Source: Streptococcus mitis
Lineage (GTDB): Bacteria > Bacillota > Bacilli > Lactobacillales > Streptococcaceae
Length of the DNA: 64,000 bases
Direction of reading: 5' to 3'
Assembly (NCBI RefSeq): GCF_000722685.1
Contig: NZ_JPFV01000011.1
Coordinates: 62,001-126,000 of the forward strand
The notes below the pieces were generated by a model. It was not told the DNA's origin. It did no database searches and worked only from the letters and a program-made list of their open reading frames with translations. The translations under genes and the position numbers were made by a program. Shown here one piece after another: positions 29,089-38,790 of this stretch. The number at the start of each line of letters is the position of its first letter. The first letter of the stretch is position 1.

Positions 29089-29946
29089 ATGAAGCAAAAT
29101 GATGTAGTTAAAGAAATTGCTTTTTATAACAGAGAACCCGAGATGTTGAAACATCACGTTATACCAGTAGTAGATTGTGATTTGGTTGTTTATCATCGTC
29201 CTGGAAACACAAATAAAGGCCACATTATTTTTTATCATGGAGCTTGTGGCCGTAGTCAGATGTGGGCTCACCAGTATGATTCCTTTGAAGGATTTGACCT
29301 CTACTTTGTCAATGTTAGAGGACAGGGTGAATCACCTATGAAAGTTGGTTTACCTGACTTGGAAGGCGCTGTTCAAGATGTAGATGCTATTTTGTCCTAT
29401 TTCCAGCTAGATAAGGTGATATTGGTTGGTCATTCTTGGGGAGGAAATCCACTTCAAGAGTACACCTATCGCCATCCAGAAAGAGTTCTAGCCTTGGTTA
29501 TGGTGGATAGTTGGGGACAGCATCGTTACCTATCAGATAAAGAGAAAAATCGCATAAAATATAGTTCCCTTATGTATAAAACGATTCCTTGGAAGTTGAT
29601 TGCAGATAAGAACTCAAAAATGTGTACAGATAATCCTATCACAAGAGAATTAGTCAAGACGGCCATTATAGAAACTGGGAGAGATGTTTTTTTGAACCTT
29701 GGAATCACAGGTTTTTTGGCTGTCCATGAGATAGAAGGTTATCAAGGAAATCCTCCCATGCTATTGGTAAGAGGCGAAAATGATTTTCCCAAACACCTAA
29801 AAATGATCTACGATGGGATCATTGCCTTAAATCCAAATGCGCGTCAAGTAACAATTGCAGATAGCAAACACCAGCCTATGAATGACCATCCTGAAGAGTT
29901 TAATCAGCTTATTGGTGAATTTTTTGAAGAAGTAGTAGGCCCGTAA
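29089..29946 (+). CDS. Alpha/beta hydrolase
   Basis: Cytosolic alpha/beta-fold hydrolase of 285 aa. The nucleophile elbow is VGHSWGG near residue 110 and the catalytic His is in DSKHQPMNDHPEEF near residue 265, with an oxyanion-type region HGACGR near residue 48. There is no signal peptide. Substrate unknown. GAGGAG precedes ATG 29089. A second, unrelated-looking hydrolase gene follows 97 bases later. Confidence 0.85.
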   Translation: MKQNDVVKEIAFYNREPEMLKHHVIPVVDCDLVVYHRPGNTNKGHIIFYHGACGRSQMWAHQYDSFEGFDLYFVNVRGQGESPMKVGLPDLEGAVQDVDAILSYFQLDKVILVGHSWGGNPLQEYTYRHPERVLALVMVDSWGQHRYLSDKEKNRIKYSSLMYKTIPWKLIADKNSKMCTDNPITRELVKTAIIETGRDVFLNLGITGFLAVHEIEGYQGNPPMLLVRGENDFPKHLKMIYDGIIALNPNARQVTIADSKHQPMNDHPEEFNQLIGEFFEEVVGP

Positions 29947-30043
29947 GATAGGATCTATCCAACTTGTGAAAATCCTTGGAACGTGATAAAATAAAGGATA
30001 AGGATTTTTAATAATTCATTATATAGAATGAGTGGATTTCTTT

Positions 30044-30832
30044 ATGAAGAGGTTTGAAGTATATACAGAAATTGGTAGTCTCTCTGTTACTTATCAAAAG
30101 CAAAAGAAAATGTTAGTTTGTTTAAGTGGCGCAGGTTTGCTACCGAGTTATGAAAATTTTTCACTTATACTTGAAAAACTTCCTCCTACAATTGGTTATT
30201 TGACAATTGATTTTCCGAACACAGGTAGGAGTCCGGTTCATGATCAAGCTGGAAAAAATCTAGATAATCTTGCAGATGTGGTTTATAAAGTACTTGAAGA
30301 ATTGGCGATTTCTGAATATATACTTTGTGCACATAGTTTGAGTGGAATTGTAGCTTGCAAGTTGCTCAATAAACCAATTAAGTGTCAGGCTTTAGTCGCA
30401 ATTGAACCGACAACTAAAAAAGTAATGTTTGCTGATTTTTCAGAAAATCCTTATCCAGAAATGGAAGATCAGATGAGGCTGATTGACGAGTGTGGTCCTG
30501 AACTTTATTTTAAGAACTTAACTCAAGAGACATTTAGCCCTGAAATTAATAAAGAAGTCTGGGAATTAATGCAAGAAAAAGGCTCAGAGTTGGAAAATCA
30601 AGATCCAGAATTTCAGATATCTGGAGAGATTACTGAGGAAGATTTTGAGAATTTATCGATAGAAGCTTATGCCCCTGTATTTATTTTTTGTCAGGCTTAT
30701 AGAGAAAAAGAGTACAGAGAATCAGAATATTGGACTCCCAATACTAAACTCATTTTAGGAGGGAATCACCATTATTTACAATGGTCAGAATCAGAAAAAA
30801 TTGCGACTATTATTCGAGAATTGTCAGAATAA
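30044..30832 (+). CDS. Alpha/beta hydrolase, divergent
   Basis: Second alpha/beta-fold hydrolase, 262 aa. The nucleophile elbow is CAHSLSG near residue 106 and a His that could be catalytic is in LGGNHHYLQW near residue 243. ATG 30044 is preferred; an in-frame GTG 12 bases earlier would add MDFF. Sequence similarity to the gene before it is low, so it is not a recent duplicate. Lower G+C and acidic composition stand out slightly from the neighbouring rimM-trmD genes. Function unknown. Confidence 0.78.
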   Translation: MKRFEVYTEIGSLSVTYQKQKKMLVCLSGAGLLPSYENFSLILEKLPPTIGYLTIDFPNTGRSPVHDQAGKNLDNLADVVYKVLEELAISEYILCAHSLSGIVACKLLNKPIKCQALVAIEPTTKKVMFADFSENPYPEMEDQMRLIDECGPELYFKNLTQETFSPEINKEVWELMQEKGSELENQDPEFQISGEITEEDFENLSIEAYAPVFIFCQAYREKEYRESEYWTPNTKLILGGNHHYLQWSESEKIATIIRELSE

Positions 30833-30862
30833 GATGGAAAGAAGGAGAGTACAGGAGACAAG

Positions 30863-31381
30863 ATGAACTACTTTAATGTTGGGAAAATCGTCAATACGCA
30901 GGGGTTGCAGGGTGAGATGCGAGTCTTGTCTGTGACGGATTTTGCAGAAGAACGCTTTAAAAAAGGGGCTGAGCTGGCCTTGTTTGATGAAAAAGATCAG
31001 TTTGTCCAAACAGTGACTATCGCTAGCCACCGTAAACAGAAGAACTTTGACATTATTAAATTCAAAGATATGTACCATATCAATGCTATCGAAAAGTACA
31101 AGGGATACAGTCTCAAGGTCGCTGAGGAGGATTTGAATGACCTAGACGATGGTGAATTCTACTATCACGAGATTATCGGTTTGGAAGTCTATGAGGGAGA
31201 GAACCTGATTGGAACCATCAAGGAAATCTTGCAACCAGGTGCCAACGATGTCTGGGTGGTCAAGCGAAAAGGCAAGCGTGATTTGCTTTTACCTTATATC
31301 CCACCAGTGGTTCTCAATGTTGATATTCCAAATAAACGGGTCGATGTGGAAATCTTAGAAGGGCTAGACGATGAAAATTGA
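30863..31381 (+). CDS. rimM: 16S rRNA processing protein RimM
   Basis: Assembly factor for the 30S head domain. The 172 aa begin [20 protein letters not shown], the RimM N-domain signature, and the C-terminal PRC-barrel includes [19 protein letters not shown]. It overlaps trmD by 11 bases, the usual arrangement. Confidence 0.97.
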   Translation: MNYFNVGKIVNTQGLQGEMRVLSVTDFAEERFKKGAELALFDEKDQFVQTVTIASHRKQKNFDIIKFKDMYHINAIEKYKGYSLKVAEEDLNDLDDGEFYYHEIIGLEVYEGENLIGTIKEILQPGANDVWVVKRKGKRDLLLPYIPPVVLNVDIPNKRVDVEILEGLDDEN

Positions 31382-32090
31382 TATTTTAACCCTCTTTCCA
31401 GAGATGTTCTCTCCACTGGAGCATTCAATCGTTGGAAAGGCTCGAGAAAAAGGGCTCTTAGATATCCAGTATCATAATTTTCGAGAAAATGCTGAAAAGG
31501 CCCGCCATGTAGATGACGAACCCTACGGAGGTGGTCAGGGGATGTTGCTACGAGCACAACCTATTTTCGATGCCTTTGATGCTATTGAAAAGAAAAATCC
31601 TCGCGTCATTCTTCTCGATCCTGCAGGGAAACAGTTCGATCAGGCCTATGCTGAAGATTTAGCTCAAGAGGAAGAGCTAATCTTTATCTGTGGTCACTAC
31701 GAAGGGTATGATGAGCGTATTAAGACCTTGGTAACAGATGAGATTTCCTTGGGGGACTATGTCCTGACTGGTGGTGAATTGGCGGCCATGACTATGATTG
31801 ATGCTACGGTACGCCTGATTCCAGAAGTGATTGGCAAGGAATCTAGCCACCAAGATGATAGTTTTTCTTCAGGCCTTCTCGAATATCCTCAGTACACACG
31901 CCCCTATGATTATCGAGGGATGGTCGTGCCAGATGTATTGATGAGCGGGCACCATGAAAAGATTCGTCAGTGGCGATTGTATGAGAGTTTAAAGAAAACC
32001 TACGAGCGCAGACCGGATTTGTTAGAAAATTATCAACTGACAGCTGAAGAAGAAAAAATGCTGGCAGAAATCAAAGAAAACAAAGAATGA
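31371..32090 (+). CDS. trmD: tRNA (guanine-N1)-methyltransferase TrmD
   Basis: Methylates G37 of tRNAs with SAM, preventing +1 frameshifting. The 239 aa begin [13 protein letters not shown]; the trefoil-knot SAM site includes [15 protein letters not shown] and [13 protein letters not shown]. It overlaps rimM by 11 bases and the following small gene sits close behind, with a shared transcript likely. Confidence 0.98.
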   Translation: MKIDILTLFPEMFSPLEHSIVGKAREKGLLDIQYHNFRENAEKARHVDDEPYGGGQGMLLRAQPIFDAFDAIEKKNPRVILLDPAGKQFDQAYAEDLAQEEELIFICGHYEGYDERIKTLVTDEISLGDYVLTGGELAAMTMIDATVRLIPEVIGKESSHQDDSFSSGLLEYPQYTRPYDYRGMVVPDVLMSGHHEKIRQWRLYESLKKTYERRPDLLENYQLTAEEEKMLAEIKENKE

Positions 32091-32101
32091 AGGAGAAAAC
32101 T

Positions 32102-32440
32102 ATGCAAGTAATCAAACGTGATGGAGAAATTGCTGAATTTAATCCAGATAAGATTTACCAAGCTATCTTAAAGGCAGCCCAGACTGTCTATGTATTGACA
32201 GATGATTTGCGTCAAAATCTTGCACAAGTCACTAAGAAAGTGGTTTTGGACTTGGAAGAAGCCAAGGTGGAACGTGCTACCATCAGCATGATTCAGTCTT
32301 TGGTTGAGCATCGTTTACTGGGTGCGGGTTACATTACCATCGCAGAACACTATATTTCCTATCGTCTACAACGTGACTTGGAAAGAAGTGGTTATGGAGA
32401 TCATATTGCGGTTCATTTGCATTTTGAACAAGTTCGCTAA
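32102..32440 (+). CDS. Stand-alone ATP-cone domain protein
   Basis: Protein of 112 aa made almost entirely of an ATP-cone, the nucleotide-sensing domain known from ribonucleotide reductases and NrdR. The start MQVIKRDGEIAEFNPDKIYQ is typical, and no zinc ribbon or reductase domain is attached. Start at ATG 32102 with GGAG 7 bases upstream; the in-frame ATG at 32087 lies before the SD and overlaps the trmD stop. Function unknown; nucleotide sensing is an inference. Confidence 0.82.
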   Translation: MQVIKRDGEIAEFNPDKIYQAILKAAQTVYVLTDDLRQNLAQVTKKVVLDLEEAKVERATISMIQSLVEHRLLGAGYITIAEHYISYRLQRDLERSGYGDHIAVHLHFEQVR

Positions 32441-32442
32441 GA

Positions 32443-32481
32443 AAAAAGAGTGGGATGAAGCAACTACATCTCACTCTTTCT
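32443..32481. terminator. Bidirectional terminator
   Basis: AAAGAGTGGGATG pairs with CATCTCACTCTTT around AAGCAACTA, with A-rich and T-rich flanks on both strands, between convergent genes. It overlaps the last codons of the minus-strand gene. Confidence 0.85.
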
Positions 32482-32791
32482 TAAATCTATTTTTTTGGGC
32501 TGTTTGGACGGTTGAAGGGACAAATCGCAGGCGTTGAATATCGCTTATACGGATAATACGGGTCACATTTTTGGCAAAATTTTTCACGATAATTTGCTGG
32601 CGTTGCTGATCGTATTTGATGATGTCACCTGTAAAGCTTGTCTCAGACAAGATAAGGTGAACAGCGGTTTGTTTCTGGATAGCCTCTTCAATAGTAGCTG
32701 TAAGGGAGTTGCTTTCAGTCTGGTCAGGTTGGTCATGTCCATTTAAAAATTCATGTATTTTATCTAGAACTTGCTGGAATTTATGTCTCAT
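32471..32791 (-). CDS. Conserved hypothetical protein, possibly YolD-like
   Basis: Soluble 106 aa protein. The C-terminal half has a small beta-rich stretch TSFTGDIIKYDQQRQQIIVK followed by IIRISDIQRLRF, which resembles the YolD-like fold; this is tentative. The N-terminal half is helical and Gln-rich. ATG 32791 is preceded by AGGGAGG at good spacing. The stop codon lies within the shared terminator. Confidence 0.65.
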   Translation of the reverse strand: MRHKFQQVLDKIHEFLNGHDQPDQTESNSLTATIEEAIQKQTAVHLILSETSFTGDIIKYDQQRQQIIVKNFAKNVTRIIRISDIQRLRFVPSTVQTAQKNRFKKE

Positions 32792-32889
32792 AGTGGCCTC
32801 CCTTCTTTTATATCAATATTATATAAAATTTTCCTAAAATCTACAAGATTTTACGAATAATCAAATGAAAGTTAAAAAAGGAGAAGAAA

Positions 32890-33105
32890 ATGGCGGAATT
32901 TACATTTGAAATCGAAGAGCATTTGTTGACTCTTTCTGAAAACGAAAAAGGTTGGACCAAGGAAATCAACCGTGTGAGCTTTAATGGTGCCCCTGCAAAG
33001 TTTGATATTCGTGCTTGGAGCCCAGACCATACTAAAATGGGCAAAGGGATTACTCTCTCTAATGAAGAATTTCAAACCATGGTGGATGCTTTTAAAGGCA
33101 ATTAA
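32890..33105 (+). CDS. YdbC-like ssDNA-binding protein (PC4 fold)
   Basis: Small protein of 71 aa similar to lactococcal YdbC, a homodimeric bacterial relative of eukaryotic PC4 that binds single-stranded DNA and RNA. The family region EKGWTKEINRVSFNGAPAKF and DIRAWSPDHTKMGKGITLS are present. AAAAGGAGAAG precedes ATG 32890. Cellular role unsettled. Confidence 0.88.
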   Translation: MAEFTFEIEEHLLTLSENEKGWTKEINRVSFNGAPAKFDIRAWSPDHTKMGKGITLSNEEFQTMVDAFKGN

Positions 33106-33158
33106 GTAGTCAAAATGAAAGAAAAGGATATTGAGTTATGACAACTCGATATCCCTTT

Positions 33159-33695
33159 TTAGTTAGCAAAGTAAGCCTGATTTTTAAGGCGTTGAAGTAA
33201 TGGACGGCTAATCAAACTAATAGCCAGAAGTTTACCAAGGTCTGGAATGATAAAGGGAAAAACACCCACAACAAGAGCTTTTTCAAATGGCATTCCAGCT
33301 AGGAAATGCAAGCCAATGATTCCACCAACAAAGACAAGTGTATCTCCCAAGAGATTTGCTAGAAAAATTCTGACAAAACCACTATCACTGTTAGTTAGAG
33401 AAGAGGTAAGTCCAGAATAAACAAGATAAAACCAAAGATAGCCTGCAGTAGGACCAATCAAAGCATGAAATCCAGCTCCACCTCCTGCAAAGACAGGAAG
33501 ACCGATAGCACCTAGAAGAAGATAGAGTCCAACAGAAAGTACAGCCTCTCTCGGTCTAAAGACAGTAGCAATCAAGCCGATCGCAAAGTTTTGCAGAGTG
33601 AAGGGCACAGGTCCAATTGGAAGACTGATTTGTGCCAAAACAGCAATGAGAGCAGCCCCAATAGCAGGGATAGCATAAACGTGAGCTTGTTTCAA
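33159..33695 (-). CDS. bioY: Biotin transporter substrate-binding subunit BioY
   Basis: S-component of an ECF-type transporter that takes up biotin, using the shared EcfT/EcfA module encoded elsewhere. The 178 aa have about six membrane segments and the biotin signature GLPVFAGGGAGFHALIGPTA near residues 65-84. The start codon is TTG 33695, with AAGAGG nine bases upstream; no ATG is better placed. The upstream region carries a consensus promoter with an overlapping inverted repeat. Confidence 0.94.
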   Translation of the reverse strand: MKQAHVYAIPAIGAALIAVLAQISLPIGPVPFTLQNFAIGLIATVFRPREAVLSVGLYLLLGAIGLPVFAGGGAGFHALIGPTAGYLWFYLVYSGLTSSLTNSDSGFVRIFLANLLGDTLVFVGGIIGLHFLAGMPFEKALVVGVFPFIIPDLGKLLAISLISRPLLQRLKNQAYFAN

Positions 33696-33756
33696 AATAG
33701 TTAACCTCTTTTCTGATGTATAGTAACTATTATACTCATAGAAGACTTATTGTCAA
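33696..33756 (-). promoter_or_regulatory. bioY promoter with BirA-like operator
   Basis: Minus-strand TTGACA (33751-33756), 16-base spacer, TATAAT (33729-33734). An inverted repeat AATAGTTA (33696-33703) / TAACTATT (33724-33731) overlaps the -10 box and reaches the start codon. The arms resemble BirA sites (GTTAAC-type) of Firmicutes, so repression by biotin-loaded BirA is a reasonable inference. Confidence 0.65.
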
Positions 33757-33841
33757 CCTATTTTTATAACAAAGGTAACAAGAACTGTAACGGCCGATTT
33801 TGCTTACTGGTTAAGTTGTTTTCATCGATTTGTAAATCATT

Positions 33842-33878
33842 AAAAAAGAAGCAGACACATTTGTATCAGCTTCTTTTG
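33842..33878 (-). terminator. Terminator of gor
   Basis: On the minus strand AAAGAAGCTGATACA pairs with TGTGTCTGCTTCTTT, followed by TTTT. Confidence 0.8.
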
Positions 33879-33884
33879 TTTCGA

Positions 33885-35231
33885 TTAACGCATAGTTACA
33901 AATTCTTCAGATGCAGTTGGGTGAATCGCTACGGTTGCATCAAAGTCTGCCTTGGTTGCTCCCATTTTGATAGCAACAGCAAATCCTTGAATCATTTCAT
34001 CAACACCGTATCCAATTCCATGAAGTCCGACAACTTTTTCTTCTGAACCAGCTGTTATGAGTTTGAAACGGGATTCTTGTCTATTGCTAGTAACGGCAGA
34101 GTACATAGATGCAAAGCTTGATTTGTAAACCTTGATTTGGTCTTGACCGTATTCTTTAATAGCTTGCTCTTCTGTCAATCCAACAGTTCCGATAGCAGGG
34201 TGTGAAAAGACAACAGTTGGAATAGTTGAGTAGTCCATTTTTGCAGTTGTTTTTCCGTTAAAGAGACGTTCAGACAAAGTACGTCCAGCCTTGATAGCAA
34301 CTGGAGTCAGCTCTTTTTCACCTGTTACATCACCTAGAGCGTAGATTCCCTCAACAACAGTATTTTGGTATTCATCCACTTGGATAAAGCCACGTTCGTT
34401 CAGAGTGACTCCAGCTTTTTCAAGTTGTAAGTCCTTAACGTTTGGACGGCGACCAGTAGCCCAGATAACTTGGCTAGCTGTATGACTAGTACCATCTTCG
34501 AAATGAATGGTAATACCGTCAGCAGTTTTTTCTAACTTGACAGGGACTTTGTGAGTATGAAGTGGCAAGTTTGTTCTTTCCATTTCCTTGACCAAACCTT
34601 CAACGATATAAGAATCAAAACCACGTAAAGGACGATCACGACGAACAAAGAGGTCTGTCTTGACACCAAAAGTGTGGAGTACTCCAGCCAATTCAACGGC
34701 GATATAACCAGCGCCTAGAATAGCAACTGACTCTGGCAATTCTTCCCAGGCAAATACATCATCAGAAGAACCACCTAGTTCAGCACCAGGGATATTAGGA
34801 ATGCTTGGATGGGAACCAGTAGCAATCACGATATGTTTGGCACGAATCAGTTCACCATTTACGCTGACAGTATGAGAATCTACAAATTCCGCATGACCTT
34901 CAATCAAGTCTACACCGTTGCGTTTAAAACTGCCATCATAAGAAGAACGAGCGCGATCAATGTAAGCTTCACGATTACGACGTAGGGTTGCAAAGTCAAA
35001 GTTAAAATCAGTAGTCTTAAAGCCGTAGTCTTCTCCAAATTGATGGAAAGTCTCAGCGATTTGCGCCCCGTACCACATGATTTTTTTAGGAACACAGCCG
35101 ACGTTGACGCAGGTTCCACCTAATTTCTTTTCCTCAATAACTGCCGCTTTGGCTCCGTGTTCACCAGCACGGTTCATGGTAGCAATTCCTCCGCTACCTC
35201 CACCAATAGCAATGATATCATATTCTCTCAT
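33885..35231 (-). CDS. gor: Glutathione reductase
   Basis: FAD enzyme that reduces oxidised glutathione with NADPH. The 448 aa have the FAD motif IGGGSGG, the redox disulfide C41/C46 in [13 protein letters not shown], an NADPH domain ([13 protein letters not shown]) and the C-terminal active-site HPTASEE. Mitis-group streptococci import rather than make glutathione, so this enzyme keeps the imported pool reduced. A poly-purine SD precedes ATG 35231. It is a single gene with its own terminator. Confidence 0.96.
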   Translation of the reverse strand: MREYDIIAIGGGSGGIATMNRAGEHGAKAAVIEEKKLGGTCVNVGCVPKKIMWYGAQIAETFHQFGEDYGFKTTDFNFDFATLRRNREAYIDRARSSYDGSFKRNGVDLIEGHAEFVDSHTVSVNGELIRAKHIVIATGSHPSIPNIPGAELGGSSDDVFAWEELPESVAILGAGYIAVELAGVLHTFGVKTDLFVRRDRPLRGFDSYIVEGLVKEMERTNLPLHTHKVPVKLEKTADGITIHFEDGTSHTASQVIWATGRRPNVKDLQLEKAGVTLNERGFIQVDEYQNTVVEGIYALGDVTGEKELTPVAIKAGRTLSERLFNGKTTAKMDYSTIPTVVFSHPAIGTVGLTEEQAIKEYGQDQIKVYKSSFASMYSAVTSNRQESRFKLITAGSEEKVVGLHGIGYGVDEMIQGFAVAIKMGATKADFDATVAIHPTASEEFVTMR

Positions 35232-35524
35232 TGAAAACTCCTTTGTACTCTTTTAAATAGTAGAGTGTCATTTTTTGATAGTCATATTCTATCTTTTTTT
35301 TGATTTGATTGCAAAAATCTGCTACGTTCAAAAAAAGTTTAAGAAAAGGCTTGCAAAAAGGAAAAATAAAGTGTATCATATAACTAGTACAATGATTGAA
35401 GAATAAATTCCGAACAATAATTAAATCCTGAAATGTTATTATTTCGTTCTAAACTGTTATTGTTTATATTTGGTAATTTTTGTATAATATTGTTAAGGAC
35501 TTTAAATCAAAAAGGAGTTTCATT

Positions 35525-36721
35525 ATGAAAAAGAATGGTAAAGCTAAAAAGTGGCAATTGTATGCAGCAATCGGTGTTGCCAGTGTAGTTGTATTGGGTG
35601 CTGGGGGAATTTTGCTCTTTAGACAACCTTCTCATACTGCTGTAAAAGATGAGCCTACTCATCTTGTTGTTGCGAAGGAAGGAAGCGTGGCATCTTCTGT
35701 TTTATTATCAGGGACAGTAACGGCAAAAAATGAACAATATGTTTATTTTGATGCTAGTAAGGGAGATTTAGATGAAATCCTTGTTTCTGTGGGTGATAAG
35801 GTCAGCGAAGGACAGGCTTTAGTCAAGTACAGTAGTTCAGAAGCCCAGGCAGCTTATGATTCAGCCAGTCGAGCAGTAGCTAAGGCAGACCGTCATATCA
35901 ACGAACTCAATCAAGCACGAAATGAAGCCGCTTCAGCTCCGGCTCCACAGTTACCAGCGCCAGCAGGAGGAGAAGGTGCTGCAGCGCAAGCTCCAGCTCC
36001 AGTCTCAGGCAATGCAGTGTCATCTATTGATGCACAACTAGGTGATGCTCGTGATGCTCGTGCAGATGCAGCAGCGCAATTAAGCAAGGCTCAAAGTCAG
36101 TTGGATGCAATGACGGTTCTCAGTACCTTAGAGGGAACTGTGGTCGAAGTCAACCGTAATGTTTCTAAATCTCCAACTGGAGCTAGCCAGGTGGTAGTTC
36201 ATGTCGTTAGCAATGAAAACTTGCAAGTTAAGGGGGAACTATCTGAATATAACCTTGCCAACCTCTCTGTAGGTCAAGAAGTAACCTTTACTTCTAAAGT
36301 TTATCAAGATAAGAGCTGGACTGGTAAGATTAGCTATATTTCTGACTACCCTAAAAACAATGGCGAAGCAACAAGTGCAGCAGCAGGTGGTAACTCTGGT
36401 TCTAAATATCCATATACCATTGATGTTACAAGTGAAATCGGTGATTTGAAACAAGGATTCTCAGTAAGTGTTGAGGTCAAGAATAAGAGTAAAGCTATTC
36501 TGGTTCCTTTAACAAGTGTTGTGACTGAAAATGATAAGAACTATGTCTGGGTACTTGACGAGCAGAAAAAGGCCAAGAAAGTGGAAGTTAGTTTGGGAAA
36601 TGCTGATGCAGACAACCAAGAAATCACTTCAGGTCTGACAAATGGAGTCAAGGTCATCAGTAACCCAACGTCTTCTCTAGAGGAAGGAAAAGAGGTGAAG
36701 GCTGATGAAGCAACTAATTAG
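35525..36721 (+). CDS. MacA-like periplasmic adaptor (membrane fusion protein)
   Basis: Adaptor subunit of a MacAB-like ABC exporter; the pneumococcal counterpart is part of the Spr0693-0695 pump implicated in antimicrobial peptide and antibiotic export. The 398 aa have one N-terminal membrane segment (about residues 10-32), a lipoyl-like domain (residues about 60-110), a helical hairpin interrupted by an unusual Ala/Pro/Gln-rich insert (about 145-175), and a beta-barrel. Start at ATG 35525 behind AAAAAGGAG. A -10 TATAAT stands at 35483-35488. It overlaps the ATPase gene by 17 bases. Confidence 0.9.
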   Translation: MKKNGKAKKWQLYAAIGVASVVVLGAGGILLFRQPSHTAVKDEPTHLVVAKEGSVASSVLLSGTVTAKNEQYVYFDASKGDLDEILVSVGDKVSEGQALVKYSSSEAQAAYDSASRAVAKADRHINELNQARNEAASAPAPQLPAPAGGEGAAAQAPAPVSGNAVSSIDAQLGDARDARADAAAQLSKAQSQLDAMTVLSTLEGTVVEVNRNVSKSPTGASQVVVHVVSNENLQVKGELSEYNLANLSVGQEVTFTSKVYQDKSWTGKISYISDYPKNNGEATSAAAGGNSGSKYPYTIDVTSEIGDLKQGFSVSVEVKNKSKAILVPLTSVVTENDKNYVWVLDEQKKAKKVEVSLGNADADNQEITSGLTNGVKVISNPTSSLEEGKEVKADEATN

Positions 36722-37406
36722 TCTAAAAAATATCTGCAGAAGCTACCGTAATGGTGACCAAGAATTGCAGGTTCTCAAAAATATTAACCTTGAAGTGAAC
36801 GAGGGTGAATTTGTTGCCATCATGGGACCATCTGGTTCCGGTAAGTCTACTCTGATGAATACGATTGGCATGTTGGATACACCAACCAGTGGAGAGTATT
36901 ATCTTGAAGGCCAAGAAGTGGCTGGACTGGGTGAAAAACAACTAGCCAAGGTCCGCAACCAACAAATCGGATTTGTCTTTCAGCAGTTCTTTCTTCTGTC
37001 TAAACTCAATGCTCTGCAAAATGTAGAATTGCCCTTGATTTACGCAGGAGTTTCGGCTTCAAAACGGCGCAAGTTAGCTGAGGAATATCTTGATAAGGTT
37101 GAATTGACAGAACGTAGTCACCATTTGCCTTCAGAATTATCTGGTGGTCAAAAGCAACGTGTAGCTATTGCGCGTGCCTTGGTAAACAACCCTTCTATTA
37201 TCCTAGCGGACGAACCGACAGGAGCTTTGGATACTAAAACAGGGAATCAAATTATGCAACTATTGGTTGACTTGAATAAAGAAGGAAAAACCATTATCAT
37301 GGTAACGCATGAGCCTGAAATCGCTGCTTATGCCAAACGCCAGATTGTCATTCGCGATGGAGTTATTTCGTCTGACAGTGCTCAGTTAGAAAAGGAGGAA
37401 AACTAA
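36705..37406 (+). CDS. MacB-like ABC transporter ATPase
   Basis: ATP-binding subunit, 233 aa, of the same export pump. Walker A GPSGSGKST is near residues 41-49, followed by the Q-loop VFQQF, signature LSGGQKQR near 145 and Walker B ILADEPTGALD near 165. The start ATG lies inside the adaptor gene (17-base overlap), and the permease starts 2 bases after the stop. This places it in the LolD/MacB subgroup, where the ATPase is a separate chain. Confidence 0.95.
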   Translation: MKQLISLKNICRSYRNGDQELQVLKNINLEVNEGEFVAIMGPSGSGKSTLMNTIGMLDTPTSGEYYLEGQEVAGLGEKQLAKVRNQQIGFVFQQFFLLSKLNALQNVELPLIYAGVSASKRRKLAEEYLDKVELTERSHHLPSELSGGQKQRVAIARALVNNPSIILADEPTGALDTKTGNQIMQLLVDLNKEGKTIIMVTHEPEIAAYAKRQIVIRDGVISSDSAQLEKEEN

Positions 37407-37407
37407 G

Positions 37408-38667
37408 ATGCAGAATCTGAAATTTGCCTTTTCATCTATCATGGCCCACAAGATGCGCTCTTTTCTAACTATGATTGGGATTATCATCGGTGTTTCATCT
37501 GTTGTTGTAATTATGGCTTTGGGGGATTCTATGTCTCGTCAGGTCAATAAAAACATGACCAAGTCACAGAAGAATATTCATGTCTTTTTCTCGCCTATTA
37601 AAAGTAAAGACGGTTCTTTTACCCAAAAACAATCAGCTTTGACAGTTTCTGGGAAAGAAGAGGAAGTTCCTGTTGAGCCACCAAAACCGCAAGAAGCTTG
37701 GGTCAAGGAGGCAGCAAAACTTAAGGGTGTGGACAGTTACTATGTAACCAACTCAACGAATACCACCTTATCTTATAAAGATAAAAAGGTAGAGCGCGCT
37801 AGCTTGACGGGTGGGAATATTACCTACATGAAGGCGGTTGAAAATGAAATTGTTGCAGGCCGAAGTCTTATAGCTCAGGATTATAAAGATGTTGCCAGTG
37901 TCATTTTACTAGACCAAGAACTTGCTAATAGCCTGTTTGGATCTGCTCAAGAAGCTGTTAACCAGGTTATAGATGTTGGTGGTTTTAGCTATCGTGTCAT
38001 TGGTGTCTATACCAGCGATGAGGCCAAGACTGCTAAGACTTTTGGTATTGGTGGACTTCCGATTACGACTAATATTTCTCTTGCCAACAACTTCAATATG
38101 GATGAGATTTCTGATATTGTCTTCCGGGTTAATGATACCAGTTTGACACCAACTGTGGGACCAGAATTAGCTAGAAAATTGACCGAAATTGCTGGTCTTC
38201 AGCAAGGGGAGTATCAGGTGGCAGATGCGACTGCAGCCTTCCAAGAAGTACAACAACTTTTTGGATTTATGACGACGGTTATTAGTGCCATCGCAGGAAT
38301 TTCTCTATTTGTTGGAGGGACTGGTGTTATGAATATCATGCTGGTTTCGGTGACGGAGCGTACTCGTGAGATTGGTCTCCGTAAGGCTTTGGGTGCGACA
38401 CGTGCTAATATTTTAATCCAGTTTTTGATTGAATCCATGATTTTGACCTTGCTTGGCGGAGTCATTGGTCTAACCATTGCGACAGGTCTAACCGCTATAG
38501 CTGGTCTACTGTTACAAGGTTTGATTGCAGGTATAGAAGTAGGAGTATCAATCCCAGTTGCCCTATTTAGTCTTGCAGTTTCGGCTAGTGTGGGTATGAT
38601 TTTTGGAGTCTTGCCAGCCAACAAGGCATCGAAACTTGATCCAATTGAAGCCCTTCGTTATGAATAA
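37408..38667 (+). CDS. MacB-like FtsX-type ABC transporter permease
   Basis: Permease of 419 aa with the MacB arrangement: one N-terminal membrane helix (residues about 18-40, IGIIIGVSSVVVIMALGD), a large extracellular domain (about 45-280) and three C-terminal helices. The coupling region TERTREIGLRKALGATRANI near residue 315 is typical. It completes the adaptor-ATPase-permease operon. Unlike Gram-negative MacB it needs no outer-membrane partner. A terminator follows. Confidence 0.95.
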   Translation: MQNLKFAFSSIMAHKMRSFLTMIGIIIGVSSVVVIMALGDSMSRQVNKNMTKSQKNIHVFFSPIKSKDGSFTQKQSALTVSGKEEEVPVEPPKPQEAWVKEAAKLKGVDSYYVTNSTNTTLSYKDKKVERASLTGGNITYMKAVENEIVAGRSLIAQDYKDVASVILLDQELANSLFGSAQEAVNQVIDVGGFSYRVIGVYTSDEAKTAKTFGIGGLPITTNISLANNFNMDEISDIVFRVNDTSLTPTVGPELARKLTEIAGLQQGEYQVADATAAFQEVQQLFGFMTTVISAIAGISLFVGGTGVMNIMLVSVTERTREIGLRKALGATRANILIQFLIESMILTLLGGVIGLTIATGLTAIAGLLLQGLIAGIEVGVSIPVALFSLAVSASVGMIFGVLPANKASKLDPIEALRYE

Positions 38668-38671
38668 AATC

Positions 38672-38702
38672 AACAAGATGGACACTCGTCTATCTTGTTT
38701 TT
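38672..38702 (+). terminator. Terminator of the MacAB-like operon
   Basis: ACAAGATGGAC pairs with GTCTATCTTGT (one wobble) around ACTC, followed by TTTTTG. Confidence 0.85.
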
Positions 38703-38790
38703 GTATGGATTTCCCTATCGAAAATCATTAAAAATGTGATATAATGAAGTGTTAGAAAAACAGGTTTCATTTGCCTGGAAAGGAAAAATT

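Noticed and set aside
29089..30832. Adjacent alpha/beta hydrolases as a tandem duplication
   Set aside because: The two proteins share the fold but little sequence, so they are not a recent duplicate pair.
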